A stretch of 64,000 nucleotides of DNA from Thermodesulfobacteriota bacterium (GTDB lineage Bacteria; Desulfobacterota; BSN033; UBA1163), in NCBI GenBank assembly GCA_026415035.1, contig JAOAHX010000002.1:62001-126000 (forward strand). Reading direction: 5' to 3'. The notes below the pieces were generated by a model. That model searched no databases. It worked only from the letters and a program-made list of their open reading frames with translations, and was not told the DNA's origin. The position numbers and the translations under genes were made by a program. Shown here in pieces: positions 1 to 8,327 of this stretch; positions within the stretch are counted from its first letter, which is position 1, and every line of letters starts with the position of its first letter.

Positions 1-353
1 GGAAAAGGGGCATCGCTTCCAAGGGGGCCGTCTCCGACCAGGTCCTGGACGATCGAGACTTCCCGATCCTCATGCCAGGGGAAGGTTTTTACCTTGAACC
101 CCTGCTCCTCCAGCCTCTCCTCTTCGATCATCCGGGGCGCCTCGATGTTGTTGGAGATGAGATATTTTGAATCATCCGTGATGAGAAGCGAGGTTGCCCC
201 GAACTCGGTGGTGATCCCTACGAGGTTCAGACCGCCGCAGGTCATCCAGCAGAAATTGGCCTGCCGTTTGAGGAGCAGGCCCTTGAGTCCTCTCGATCTC
301 AGAAATTCCCTTACCCGTCTCTCTTTCTCTAAGATTTCCTCTCTCAATCCCAT
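1..353 (-). CDS. M24/creatinase-family hydrolase, N-terminal part (cut by window edge)
   Basis: An open frame runs from an ATG at 353 leftwards to the edge of the window, giving 117 residues without a stop. The protein starts MGLREEILEKERRVREFL and continues with a segment like the N-terminal, non-catalytic domain of creatinase/prolidase/Xaa-Pro aminopeptidase proteins (short helix, then LLLKRQANFCWMTCGG and a strand-rich region). A GAGG sits about 8 nt before the ATG. The metal-binding pita-bread domain would lie outside the window, so the substrate cannot be judged. It is the last visible gene of the leftward TRAP/TTT cluster and may process the compound imported. Family call moderate, function unknown. 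Confidence 0.6.
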   Translation of the reverse strand, partial: MGLREEILEKERRVREFLRSRGLKGLLLKRQANFCWMTCGGLNLVGITTEFGATSLLITDDSKYLISNNIEAPRMIEEERLEEQGFKVKTFPWHEDREVSIVQDLVGDGPLGSDAPF

Positions 354-455
354 GGGTCGCCTCTTCAGGGTGGAGTCTGAGAACCTCGGGGTTGGGAGAA
401 GAGGGAGCGAGGAAATTGGCTCCCCCTTCCCAGATTTTCCGATCCCTTTTCGCAG

Positions 456-1442
456 TTATTGGGCCAGCACCTCTGCCCAGGTGGTGACGGTCCACTGCGT
501 CTTGAAGAGCTCGTTGACGGCCTCCTTTGCCTTCTCCCGGAAGGAGGCGGCATCGGGAATGATCACCTGCATGCCAAACCTCTGGAGTTCGACCAGGAGG
601 GCGGCCTCGCCTGTCTTGATCTTGTTGAGGGCCCACTCCTCGGCCTCCTTCCCTGCCCTCACGATAAGGTCCTGGTCGGCTTTGGGCAGTTTGTCGAAGA
701 AGGGCTTGTGGATCAGAAGCCCTGCGGTCTGGACCAGGTGATTGGTGATGATCAGATGGCTCTGGACCTCGTAAAGCTTGAAAGAGTGGATCTGGGGGAG
801 GTCTCCCTCGGAGGCCTCGGCTTTCCCTTCCTTCAAGGAATTGTAGAGTTCGGGCAAAGGAATTCCGATCGGATCCGCGCCGATGGCCTTCCAGACCGCC
901 ATCCAGCTCGGGATGGGCGGAAGCCTCAATTTCAGGTTGTAGACGTCGGCCGGCGTATAGATGGGCCGTTTGGCCGTGGTCTGCCTCAGCCCCCTGTAGA
1001 TGGTTCCCAAGAATTTCAGATCGTTCTTTTCGAGCTGGGCCCTGGCCTCTTGTCCGAGCCGGCCGTTCCAGACCCTCATGTAGTGATCGAAATCCCTCAT
1101 GACATAGGGGCCGGTGAAGAAATAGTACGGGGGGGCATAGTATTCGAGAAAGGCGGTGCCGTTGGACTGCATCTCGATTTCGCCGTTTCGGTTCATCCTG
1201 TTGATGTCGATTTCGCTCTTCGTGCCGGCATCGATCTTCACCTCGATCCGGCCCCCAGTTCCTTTCTCCACGATCTCTTTGAACTTTTCAGCCGCCTCGA
1301 CGACGATGCCGCCTTTGAAGGGGCTGGCCAGACGGATCGTCGTCTTCTCCTGAGCCCTGACGATGGGAATCGCCTGGATGGCGAAGAGAAAGGCAAGGAG
1401 AGCGATGGCGAGAAAGACCGAAACCCATTTGATCGCTTTCAT
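456..1442 (-). CDS. TRAP transporter solute-binding protein, DctP family
   Basis: A periplasmic binding protein of 328 residues with a Sec signal peptide (KWVSVFLAIALLAFLFAIQA, cleavage after IVRA). The mature part has DctP-family features: an opening TIRLASPF strand, an EKFKEIVEK helix, a central LKLRLPPIPSWMAVWKAIGADP segment and a following ALPELYNSL-like block with EG in the ligand region. A GAGGAAAGGGGG tract precedes the ATG. It follows tctC by 27 nt on the same strand, so it is in the same transcript, but no DctQ/DctM lies directly beside it; the membrane subunits may be those at 5.3-7.1 kb or elsewhere. Ligand unknown, probably a carboxylate. Confidence 0.85.
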   Translation of the reverse strand: MKAIKWVSVFLAIALLAFLFAIQAIPIVRAQEKTTIRLASPFKGGIVVEAAEKFKEIVEKGTGGRIEVKIDAGTKSEIDINRMNRNGEIEMQSNGTAFLEYYAPPYYFFTGPYVMRDFDHYMRVWNGRLGQEARAQLEKNDLKFLGTIYRGLRQTTAKRPIYTPADVYNLKLRLPPIPSWMAVWKAIGADPIGIPLPELYNSLKEGKAEASEGDLPQIHSFKLYEVQSHLIITNHLVQTAGLLIHKPFFDKLPKADQDLIVRAGKEAEEWALNKIKTGEAALLVELQRFGMQVIIPDAASFREKAKEAVNELFKTQWTVTTWAEVLAQ

Positions 1443-1469
1443 GTCGTTAACCCCCTTTCCTCTAAAAGA

Positions 1470-2417
1470 TTATTTTTTGATCTCCTTGACCAGTTTCCCA
1501 TAGAACTCGTGGTCCTGGGCCATCAGTTTCCCGAAGGCCTCCGGCCCGAGATAGGAGAGGTTGACCGCCATATCCTTGGCCGTCTTCTGGAAGGCAGGGT
1601 CCTCCATCCCGGCTTTGAAGGCGTCATGGAGCTTCTTGATCACATCGGGAGGTGTCCCCTTGGGTGCGGCCAGGCCTCGCCACATCCCCATCGCAAAGTC
1701 GATGCCCTGCTCCTTCACCGTGGGCACATCCGGGAACATTTCCAAGCGCTTCTCTGCAAAGAGGGCGATGATCCGGAGTTTTCCGGCCTTCACGTGCTCG
1801 ATGCCCTCCGGAGGGGAGACCGAGACGGCGTTGATGTGGCCGCCTAAGATGGCCGTCACCGAAGGCCCTCCGCCGGAGAAGGGGATATGGTTGAATTTCA
1901 CTCCCGCCGCCTTTTCAAAGGCGAGGGCGACCAGGTGAACTCCACCACCTGCCCCGGAATTCCCGACGGTGATCATGTTCGGATTCTTCTTCGCATAGTC
2001 CACCAGTTCCCGGACGTTCTTCCAGGGCATATCCGAGCGGATGAGAAACATCGAGGGATCGCTCACCACGTTGAGGATCGGTTCGAAATCCTTATAGGTG
2101 TAGGCCGTCGTCACCTGATGGGGAAGGATGGTCAGGGGAGTGACCGCGGCCGTGAGCGTATAACCATCGGGTTTGGCTTTGGCCCCCTCAGTGTAACCGA
2201 CCGCGCTCCCGCCTCCGGGACGGTTGACGACCACCACTGGCTTTCCCAGATGTTTGGCTGCATAGGGCGCCAGGGCACGGAAGATGAGGTCTGTTGCACC
2301 CCCCGCAGCCCATGGGATGATGATCTGGACCTCTTTTTCAGGAAATCCCGCTGCCTGAAGGGGGAGGATCATCATCAGGGAGAAGGCAAGAATCAGGGTA
2401 AAAAACCTTTTTATCAT
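1470..2417 (-). CDS. tctC: TTT transporter periplasmic binding protein, TctC/Bug family
   Basis: A 315-residue Bug-family receptor. A Sec signal (FFTLILAFSLMMILPLQAAG) is followed by the family opening FPEKEVQIIIPWAAGGATD, then VVVVNRPGGGSAVGYTEGA, which holds the glycine-rich carboxylate-binding loop, and a PDGYTL motif. Length matches the family (about 310-330). It lies 66 nt downstream of tctA in the order B-A-C, so it most likely feeds that permease pair. Bug proteins bind small di- and tricarboxylates and related acids; the specific ligand cannot be told from sequence. Confidence 0.92.
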   Translation of the reverse strand: MIKRFFTLILAFSLMMILPLQAAGFPEKEVQIIIPWAAGGATDLIFRALAPYAAKHLGKPVVVVNRPGGGSAVGYTEGAKAKPDGYTLTAAVTPLTILPHQVTTAYTYKDFEPILNVVSDPSMFLIRSDMPWKNVRELVDYAKKNPNMITVGNSGAGGGVHLVALAFEKAAGVKFNHIPFSGGGPSVTAILGGHINAVSVSPPEGIEHVKAGKLRIIALFAEKRLEMFPDVPTVKEQGIDFAMGMWRGLAAPKGTPPDVIKKLHDAFKAGMEDPAFQKTAKDMAVNLSYLGPEAFGKLMAQDHEFYGKLVKEIKK

Positions 2418-2482
2418 GGCCGCACCTCCTTTTGCTTTGAACGAAAGACTTTCACCTCACAGGATTACCCCAACCAGAGCAC

Positions 2483-4006
2483 TCAGGATTTCAACCTCAC
2501 CTCCTTTCCTTTTCGAAAGGTTCTGAAAAGGGTCTTCACCAATGGAAAGGCGAGGAAAAGGGCCGTTGCGACGAGAAAGACGAGGGAGATCGGCCGCCGG
2601 GTAAAGATGGCGAAATCGCCGTGGGAGATCATCAGGGATTGCCGAAAGGCCACCTCCAGCCTCGGGCCGAGGACCAGGGCAAGCAGAAGGGGCGCTCCCT
2701 CGTAGGCCCATTTTCGCAGCAGAAACCCGATCGCCCCGAACAGGAGCATGACCCAGATGTCGGGGATGGAGTTGTTCACCGTATACATGCCCGTGAAACA
2801 GAAGAGGATGACCAGGGGAAGGAGGATCCTTTTCGGGATCCTCAAGATGTTGGCAAAAAGGGGCACAAAGGGCAGGTTCAGGATGAGGAGGATGAAGTTG
2901 CCGATATACATGCTGGCGACCACCCCCCAGAAGAGCTCCGGATGTTGGCTGAGGAGAAGGGGGCCCGGAGAGACCCCGTGAATCAAGAGGGCTCCGAGAA
3001 GGATGGCGGTCGGTGGAGCAAAGGGGATTCCGAGGACGAAGAGGGGGATGAAGGCCGATTGGCAGGCAGAGTTGTTTGCCGACTCGGGACCCGCCACCCC
3101 TTCGATGGCTCCCTGCCCGAAGGCTTCGGGGTGTTTCGAGAGTTTCCTTTCCACCATATAGGAAGAGTAGGTGGCGATGACGGGCGCGGGTCCCGGAACC
3201 AATCCGACTCCGAATCCGATTCCCGCTCCCCTGAGGATGGAGGCAATCGATTGTTTGAGGTCCTGAAGAGAGGGGTAAAGGTCTCTCAAACGGGGGACGA
3301 TCACCTTCTGATCGAGGAGTTCCTGGGGTTGGTGGACGTTGGTGAGGACCTCGCCAATTCCGAAGAGCCCGATGGCCACGGCCACGAATTCGATCCCGCC
3401 CAAGAGATAGGCCGAACCGAAGGTGAACCTGGCATCTCCGGTGACAGGGTCGAGGCCAATGGTCCCGATGATCAGACCGATGGTGGCCATCATCAGGGCT
3501 TTAAGCAGAGACGTCCCCGTGACGTTGCTCAGGACGATGAAACCGAAGATCATCAGCGAGAAATACTCCGGAGGTCCAAAGGCCAGGGCGGCCTGGGCCA
3601 GGGGAGGGGCCAAAAAGACCAGCCCGAAAAGGCCCAATGTCCCGGCGATGAACGAGCCAATCGCGCAGATGGCCAGGGCAGGACCCGCCCTTCCTTTCTG
3701 GGCCATTTTATATCCATCGATACAGGTGATGACGGAGGCGGTCTCACCCGGCACGTTGAGCAGAATGGAGGTCGTTGACCCTCCATACATGGCCCCGTAA
3801 TAGATGCCGGCCAGCATGATGATGGCAGAGGTGGGATTGAGGCTGAAGGTGGCAGGGATGAGGAGGGCGATCCCCGCGATCGGTCCGATGCCTGGCAGCA
3901 CCCCGATCAGGGTCCCGACCACCGCACCGACCAGGCAGTAGAGGAGGTTATGGAGGGTGCCGGCAATGGTAAACCCCGTAGCGAGATGTTGGAGCGATTC
4001 GAGCAT
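2483..4006 (-). CDS. tctA: TTT transporter large permease, TctA family
   Basis: A 507-residue polytopic membrane protein. Family signatures are GVLPGIGPIAGIALLIP near residue 40, GIYYGAMYGGSTTSILLNVPGE near 70-90, and a second-half repeat GLVPGPAPVIATYSSY followed by GVAGPESANNSACQS. About 12 hydrophobic segments fit the 2x6 arrangement of this family. AGAGGAG lies 5 nt before the ATG at 4006. It sits between tctB (41 nt upstream) and tctC, the usual B-A-C order. It should form the main proton- or sodium-coupled carboxylate channel in the inner membrane. Confidence 0.94.
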   Translation of the reverse strand: MLESLQHLATGFTIAGTLHNLLYCLVGAVVGTLIGVLPGIGPIAGIALLIPATFSLNPTSAIIMLAGIYYGAMYGGSTTSILLNVPGETASVITCIDGYKMAQKGRAGPALAICAIGSFIAGTLGLFGLVFLAPPLAQAALAFGPPEYFSLMIFGFIVLSNVTGTSLLKALMMATIGLIIGTIGLDPVTGDARFTFGSAYLLGGIEFVAVAIGLFGIGEVLTNVHQPQELLDQKVIVPRLRDLYPSLQDLKQSIASILRGAGIGFGVGLVPGPAPVIATYSSYMVERKLSKHPEAFGQGAIEGVAGPESANNSACQSAFIPLFVLGIPFAPPTAILLGALLIHGVSPGPLLLSQHPELFWGVVASMYIGNFILLILNLPFVPLFANILRIPKRILLPLVILFCFTGMYTVNNSIPDIWVMLLFGAIGFLLRKWAYEGAPLLLALVLGPRLEVAFRQSLMISHGDFAIFTRRPISLVFLVATALFLAFPLVKTLFRTFRKGKEVRLKS

Positions 4007-4047
4007 CTATTCTCCTCTGATCCTATGCTATGCCCTGGGCCTCCTCC

Positions 4048-4512
4048 TCATAGTCCGATCCATCCCTTTGGCATGGGGATCTTCAACCATTGGACGAAAA
4101 GAAGATAGGAGACACAGGCCGTCACCAACGACAGGAGGACGTTGAAGGTCCACCGTTTCATCCCGAGGATCCTGAGAAGGGCCATCATCAGAAGGAAGGC
4201 CGTGAGGGGATATCCCAACGGGTCGAAGAGGAGGATGGCCAACGCCATGGCTCCAAGAAAGAGGGTCATCTGCTTTGTGGCTACAGACCCTTTGGGTGGC
4301 GCCCCTTCGGCAGGGGGCGTTTTTCTCTGAAGAAGGATCTGCTTGGCAATGAAAGCCGAGGAGAGGGCCATCAGGAGAAGCCCTAAGCAGAGGGGAAAGA
4401 GACCTGTTCCCGCCATCCGGAAGGTCCCGATCGGCATCCTCAGCGAGAGAATGGTGGTGATGGCTCCGAACAGGAAAATGGCGATCCCTACGAGGATCTC
4501 GTCTTTTTTCAA
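4048..4512 (-). CDS. tctB: TTT transporter small permease, TctB family
   Basis: A 154-residue, four-helix membrane protein typical of TctB. The open frame extends further upstream (to 4722), but that part is arginine/glycine-rich, out of character and antisense-like, and it overlaps the end of the dehydrogenase gene. I place the start at the TTG at 4512 (protein opening LKKDEILVGIAIFL), preceded by AAAGGGGAACGGA. The segment LSLRMPIGTFRMAGTGLFPL matches the first loop of TctB proteins, where a P-G-x-F-P motif is usual. It is the accessory subunit of the adjacent TctA. Confidence 0.85.
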   Translation of the reverse strand: MKKDEILVGIAIFLFGAITTILSLRMPIGTFRMAGTGLFPLCLGLLLMALSSAFIAKQILLQRKTPPAEGAPPKGSVATKQMTLFLGAMALAILLFDPLGYPLTAFLLMMALLRILGMKRWTFNVLLSLVTACVSYLLFVQWLKIPMPKGWIGL

Positions 4513-4559
4513 TCCGTTCCCCTTTCCCCTCTCCCCTTTCCCACCCAGAGGGTGAGAGG

Positions 4560-5309
4560 CTAATCCATCAAGGCTCCCCCATTGACATCGAGGATCTCGC
4601 CCGTGATAAAAGAGGCCTCTTCCGAGACCAAAAAGAGGACCGCCTCGGCCACATCCTCGGGTTTTCCGAGTCGGCCGAGGGGAATGGAGGCAATGATCTC
4701 CTTTCGCCTCTGCTCCGACCACTGGGCACTCATCTCGGTCTCAATGGCATGGGGAGCCACGCCATTGACGTTGATCCCATAGGGGGCCAACTGTCTTGCC
4801 AACGTCTTTGTGAGGGCATCGATGCCGGCCTTTGAGGGGCCATACCCAGGGGCTGAGGTGATGTCTCCCATCTTGCCCGCGATCGAAGAGATGTTGATGA
4901 TCTTTCCACTCCCCTGTTGTTTCATCGTCTCGACGACGGCCTTGGAACAGTTAAACGTCCCCTTGAGATTGACCTCGATGACCCGATCCCAGTCCTCTTC
5001 GGTCACGGTATCGATCGTCCCCCTTCGGATGATCCCCGCATTATTGACGAGGATGTCGATCCGGCCTCCGAAGGCCCTCTTCACCTGCTCGACCATCTCC
5101 TTGACCTGACCACTTTTAGAGACGTCGCAGGGGACGGCGATGGCCTCGCCCCCTTTCTTCTCGATCTCTCCCTTCAGGGCCATGGCTCCGTCTCGGTCGA
5201 AATCGACGATGGCCACCCGGGCCCCCTCTCGGACGAAGGTGAGAACGATAGCCCTTCCGATGCCCCTTGCCCCGCCGGTGACGATCGAGACCCTGCCTTT
5301 CAATCTCAT
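4560..5309 (-). CDS. Short-chain dehydrogenase/reductase (FabG-like, classical SDR)
   Basis: A 249-residue classical SDR. It has the nucleotide-binding TGGARGIG motif (residues 11-18), NNAG near residue 89, and the catalytic Ser, Tyr-x3-Lys in NISSIAGKMG and YGPSKAG. The C-terminus VNGGALMD is typical of FabG-type enzymes. Its position between the TRAP permease genes and tctB argues for a catabolic role, oxidising or reducing a hydroxy/oxo group of the imported acid, rather than fatty-acid synthesis. An Asp (VDFDRDG) at the end of strand 2 favours NAD(H). Fold very sure, substrate unknown. Confidence 0.9.
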   Translation of the reverse strand: MRLKGRVSIVTGGARGIGRAIVLTFVREGARVAIVDFDRDGAMALKGEIEKKGGEAIAVPCDVSKSGQVKEMVEQVKRAFGGRIDILVNNAGIIRRGTIDTVTEEDWDRVIEVNLKGTFNCSKAVVETMKQQGSGKIINISSIAGKMGDITSAPGYGPSKAGIDALTKTLARQLAPYGINVNGVAPHAIETEMSAQWSEQRRKEIIASIPLGRLGKPEDVAEAVLFLVSEEASFITGEILDVNGGALMD

Positions 5310-5319
5310 CTCTCAACCC

Positions 5320-6606
5320 TCAGTAGACCTTCCCGAAGACGAGATTTGGAAGAAAGAGGACAATCTGGGGGAAGAAGATGAGCATCAGATCGACCAGCAA
5401 GATGGCCGCGATGAACGGGATCGACTCTTTGATGTAATCCTCCAGCCGGCAATCGAGGATGGAACAGACCGTGTACATGGATACGCCGACAGGGGGCGTC
5501 ACCAATCCCAAAACGATGACCAGCATAAAAATAATTCCGAAATGGACGGGGTCCACCCCGACCTGTCTCACCAGGGGAAGGAGAATGGCCGTAAAGAGGA
5601 GGATGATGACGACGCTTTCGATGAACATCCCCGCGATGAGAAGAGCGAGGACGATGACGATCAACAATAATTGAGGATGGCTGACGATCCCCAGCATAAA
5701 TCCTGAAAAGAGGTCCCCGATCCTTTCATACGCGAGGCCGTAACCGAATATCCCCGAAAGGGCGATGATGAGCATGATTGAGCCGATGTCCACAATGGTG
5801 TACTCAAGGGTCCTCTTAAACTTCTCCCAGGTGAGCTCTCTGTAAAAGAAGGCGCCGATCAATAAGGCATACACCGCGGCAAAGGCGCCTGCTTCGGTCG
5901 GCGTGAAGAGGCCAAACCGGATCCCTCCGATCAGGGCGATGGGGAAGAGGAAGGCCCAAATGCTGTCGATCAACGCCAAGACCACCTCTTTAAGGGAGGG
6001 AGGCTCCCGTTCGGGGAGATACCCTCTCTTCTTCGAGGTGATCGATACGGTCACCATCAGAAAGGCCATCATCATGAGCCCCGGGATGATCCCGGCCGTA
6101 AAGAGCCGGCCGATGGAGACCTCTCCGATGGTCCCGTATAGGATCAATCCGATGCTGGGCGGGATGATAGGGGTGATACAGGCGGTAATGGTCGTCACGG
6201 CGCTCGTATAGCCTTTGGAAAAGCCCTTTTTGATCATCTCCGTTCCGAGGATGCGGGCCTCCATGGCGGCATCGGCTATGGCGGAACCGGAGACGCCGCC
6301 CATGAGGGTGCTGAGGACGACGTTGGTCTGGGCGAGGCCACCGCGCATATGGCCGGCAAGAACAAGGGCCAGCCTGATCAGTCGGTTCGTCAATCCTGTT
6401 TCGTTCATCAAATTTGCGGCGAAGATGAAGAGGGGGATGGCGAGGAGGGGGAAATTCTGGGTCTGGGAGATGGCAAGCTGGATCGGCATGGTGAAGGGCA
6501 GTTGGGGGTTCTGGAGGAAGAAGACCATTCCTGCGATGCCGATGGCAAAGGCGACGGGCATCCCCATCACCAGTAAAACGATGAACACGATAAAAACCCA
6601 GAGCAT
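5320..6606 (-). CDS. dctM: TRAP transporter large permease, DctM subunit
   Basis: A 428-residue polytopic transporter subunit. It shows the DctM opening FIVFIVLLVMGMPVAFAIG, the segment GGVSGSAIADAAMEARILG and TTITACITPIIPPSIGLILYG, both hallmarks of the family. An upstream TTG at 6663 would overlap the dctQ stop (TTGA) but has no Shine-Dalgarno, so I prefer the ATG at 6606 with GAGG 8 nt before it. DctM carries the Na+-coupled transport path, working with DctQ and the binding protein at 7.2-8.2 kb. Confidence 0.92.
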   Translation of the reverse strand: MLWVFIVFIVLLVMGMPVAFAIGIAGMVFFLQNPQLPFTMPIQLAISQTQNFPLLAIPLFIFAANLMNETGLTNRLIRLALVLAGHMRGGLAQTNVVLSTLMGGVSGSAIADAAMEARILGTEMIKKGFSKGYTSAVTTITACITPIIPPSIGLILYGTIGEVSIGRLFTAGIIPGLMMMAFLMVTVSITSKKRGYLPEREPPSLKEVVLALIDSIWAFLFPIALIGGIRFGLFTPTEAGAFAAVYALLIGAFFYRELTWEKFKRTLEYTIVDIGSIMLIIALSGIFGYGLAYERIGDLFSGFMLGIVSHPQLLLIVIVLALLIAGMFIESVVIILLFTAILLPLVRQVGVDPVHFGIIFMLVIVLGLVTPPVGVSMYTVCSILDCRLEDYIKESIPFIAAILLVDLMLIFFPQIVLFLPNLVFGKVY

Positions 6607-6659
6607 AGGACGGACCTCATCAAGGGGGTTAAAGGGTATTCCGAACCTTTCAGCACCTG

Positions 6660-7145
6660 TCAAGACGAAGGAGACACAGTGGCCTGGCCGGCGATTTTTC
6701 CCCTCAATTTGAGCAGGGTGGTGATTACCATCAACGCACCGCCTACCGGGACGCTGATCGTCACCCAGGTGTAGCTAAATCCGGGGATTCCTTGAAACTG
6801 TCTGAACCGGGTCGTATAGGAAAGCCACGCACCGAAACCGATGAGGGTCAAGAGAAAGAGGAGGATGATCGATAAATTCACCACCTCCATCAGACCTTTA
6901 TACTTCACCGGCAGTTTGTTGATGAAGTAGTCCACGCTCATCAGCTTGTTCTGCCTCATGGCCACATCGGCACCGAGGAAGGTGCACCAGGCAAAGAGGC
7001 AGACTGCCAGATCCACGGACCAGTTGATGGGATACCCCATATACCGGGTGCAGGCGGCCACGAAAATGAGTGCCACGAAGACGATCAGAAAGACCTTGAT
7101 GATAAAGACCTCGCCTTTACAGATGTACTCATAGACTTTTTTCAT
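6660..7145 (-). CDS. dctQ: TRAP transporter small permease, DctQ subunit
   Basis: A 161-residue membrane protein with four hydrophobic helices: FLIVFVALIFVAACTRYMGY, a helix ending in the conserved WCTFLGADVAMR motif, LSIILLFLLTLIGFGAWLSY, and ITISVPVGGALMVITTLL-like final helix. The loop motif with A-x-x-R-Q-N-K-L is diagnostic of DctQ. It overlaps or abuts dctM and lies 99 nt after dctP, with a long hairpin between (7167-7214). Its role is to brace the DctM subunit. Confidence 0.9.
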   Translation of the reverse strand: MKKVYEYICKGEVFIIKVFLIVFVALIFVAACTRYMGYPINWSVDLAVCLFAWCTFLGADVAMRQNKLMSVDYFINKLPVKYKGLMEVVNLSIILLFLLTLIGFGAWLSYTTRFRQFQGIPGFSYTWVTISVPVGGALMVITTLLKLRGKIAGQATVSPSS

Positions 7146-7166
7146 AGAACGTTCTCGCCGACAGGG

Positions 7167-7214
7167 AGCGCATGAACCGATTCTCCCGCATGGGGAGATT
7201 CCGGTCCATGCGCT
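7167..7214 (-). other. Imperfect long hairpin between dctP and dctQ
   Basis: The arms 7167-7187 and 7193-7214 are complementary over about 20 bp with a one-base bulge and two mismatches, closing a 5-nt loop (GCATG). No T-run follows it in the minus direction, so it is not a clear intrinsic terminator. Such hairpins between a binding-protein gene and its permease genes often protect the upstream mRNA and lower permease expression; that function is inferred. Confidence 0.6.
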
Positions 7215-7244
7215 TTGGAAGTCCTCTTTTACATCGTGGGGCCT

Positions 7245-8246
7245 TTACTTCCTGAATCCCATCTCCTTATGGACTTTCTCCTTGACATCGGCGATCTTCA
7301 AAACCTCGTAGGCCTTCTCTCCAGCCCTCCGGAAAGCGGCGATATCGACTTTATCCGATAGAACCATTCCTCGCTTGAGGAGATCCTCCTTCACGTTCTT
7401 TTCGTTATCGAGGATCGCCCTGGAGGTCTCCATCCCGGCCTTGTCACATTCTTCGACCAGGATTTTCTGGTAATCCGGGGGCAGCGCGTTGAACCACTTG
7501 GCGCTGACGACCTCGAAGTTGACCAGCATGATATGCCCGGTCTCGGTGATGTATTTGAGGACCTCATAGAACCTTCCGGCCGGGATGTTGTGATAGACCA
7601 ACTCGACGCCATCGATCACCTTTTGCTGAAGGGCCGGATACATTTCCCGGAAGGGAAGGGCCACAGGGGTCGCACCGAGGGCGCGGACAGATTCCTGCCA
7701 GATGGGCGCAGGGGGAGTGCGGATACGGAGCCCTTTTAGATCTTCTGGGGAGCGAACGGGCTTGTTGGTGAAGAAGTGTCGGTAGCCCTGAACCCAGCTG
7801 AAGGATAAGACCTTTATGCCGAATTTATTGGCAAGCTCGTCCAGCCAGGCCTGGACCGTCGGCATCTTCCTCAACCTTTCCACCCCTCCGAGGGTTTCAA
7901 CAAAATAGGGGCCGTTCATGACCGCGATTCCGGGGACGTACATGCCCATCCTCGCCGAGTCGGTATTCTGACCGATGTTGGCCCCGGCCCTGATCTGCTC
8001 CAGGATGTCTTCTTCCACGCCGAGTTGAGCGCTGTGAAAGACCTCGATTTTGAGACCGCCCTTGGTTTTCTCCTCCACGGCCTTTGCCCACTTCTGAAAT
8101 CCTAAGTGATACGGTTCGGTCGGTCCAAGGACATGGTTAAATTTTAATGTGTATTTGGCCTGGCCGAGCGCAGGTGTTCCGGAACACATCACTCCCAGCA
8201 CCAGACCCATCACCATCATCATGGATAACTTTTGAAGGCATTTCAT
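7245..8246 (-). CDS. dctP: TRAP transporter solute-binding protein, DctP family
   Basis: A 333-residue periplasmic receptor. The start is the ATG at 8246 because AGGAGG lies 8 nt before it and a normal signal peptide follows (LSMMMVMGLVLGVMCSGTPALG); the 15 residues that an earlier start would add are charged. The mature protein opens KYTLKFNHVLGPTEPYHLG and carries the central DLKGLRIRTPPAPIWQ block, where the Arg usually forms the salt bridge with the substrate carboxylate. It is the first transport gene after iclR and precedes dctQ and dctM, making a complete TRAP system. Confidence 0.92.
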   Translation of the reverse strand: MKCLQKLSMMMVMGLVLGVMCSGTPALGQAKYTLKFNHVLGPTEPYHLGFQKWAKAVEEKTKGGLKIEVFHSAQLGVEEDILEQIRAGANIGQNTDSARMGMYVPGIAVMNGPYFVETLGGVERLRKMPTVQAWLDELANKFGIKVLSFSWVQGYRHFFTNKPVRSPEDLKGLRIRTPPAPIWQESVRALGATPVALPFREMYPALQQKVIDGVELVYHNIPAGRFYEVLKYITETGHIMLVNFEVVSAKWFNALPPDYQKILVEECDKAGMETSRAILDNEKNVKEDLLKRGMVLSDKVDIAAFRRAGEKAYEVLKIADVKEKVHKEMGFRK

Positions 8247-8327
8247 CTCTCTTTCCTCCTTACGCTTAAAAAATCTTCTTCCCTCGCTCATCCTTCGGCT
8301 TTCTACCTGTCAATGGCCTATGGCACT

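Noticed and set aside
459-1847. Long plus-strand frame (462 codons) opposite dctP and tctC
   Set aside because: It is antisense to two clear family members, with composition typical of a shadow of GC-rich codons and no family motif. The same holds for 2621-3778, 12053-12880, 19421-20482, 36204-37292 and 41207-42412.
6607-6663. TTG start of dctM overlapping the dctQ stop
   Set aside because: There is no ribosome site before it, while the ATG at 6606 has one and gives the usual DctM N-terminus.
7167-7214. Hairpin between dctP and dctQ as an intrinsic terminator
   Set aside because: No T-run follows it in the direction of transcription; kept only as a stem-loop.
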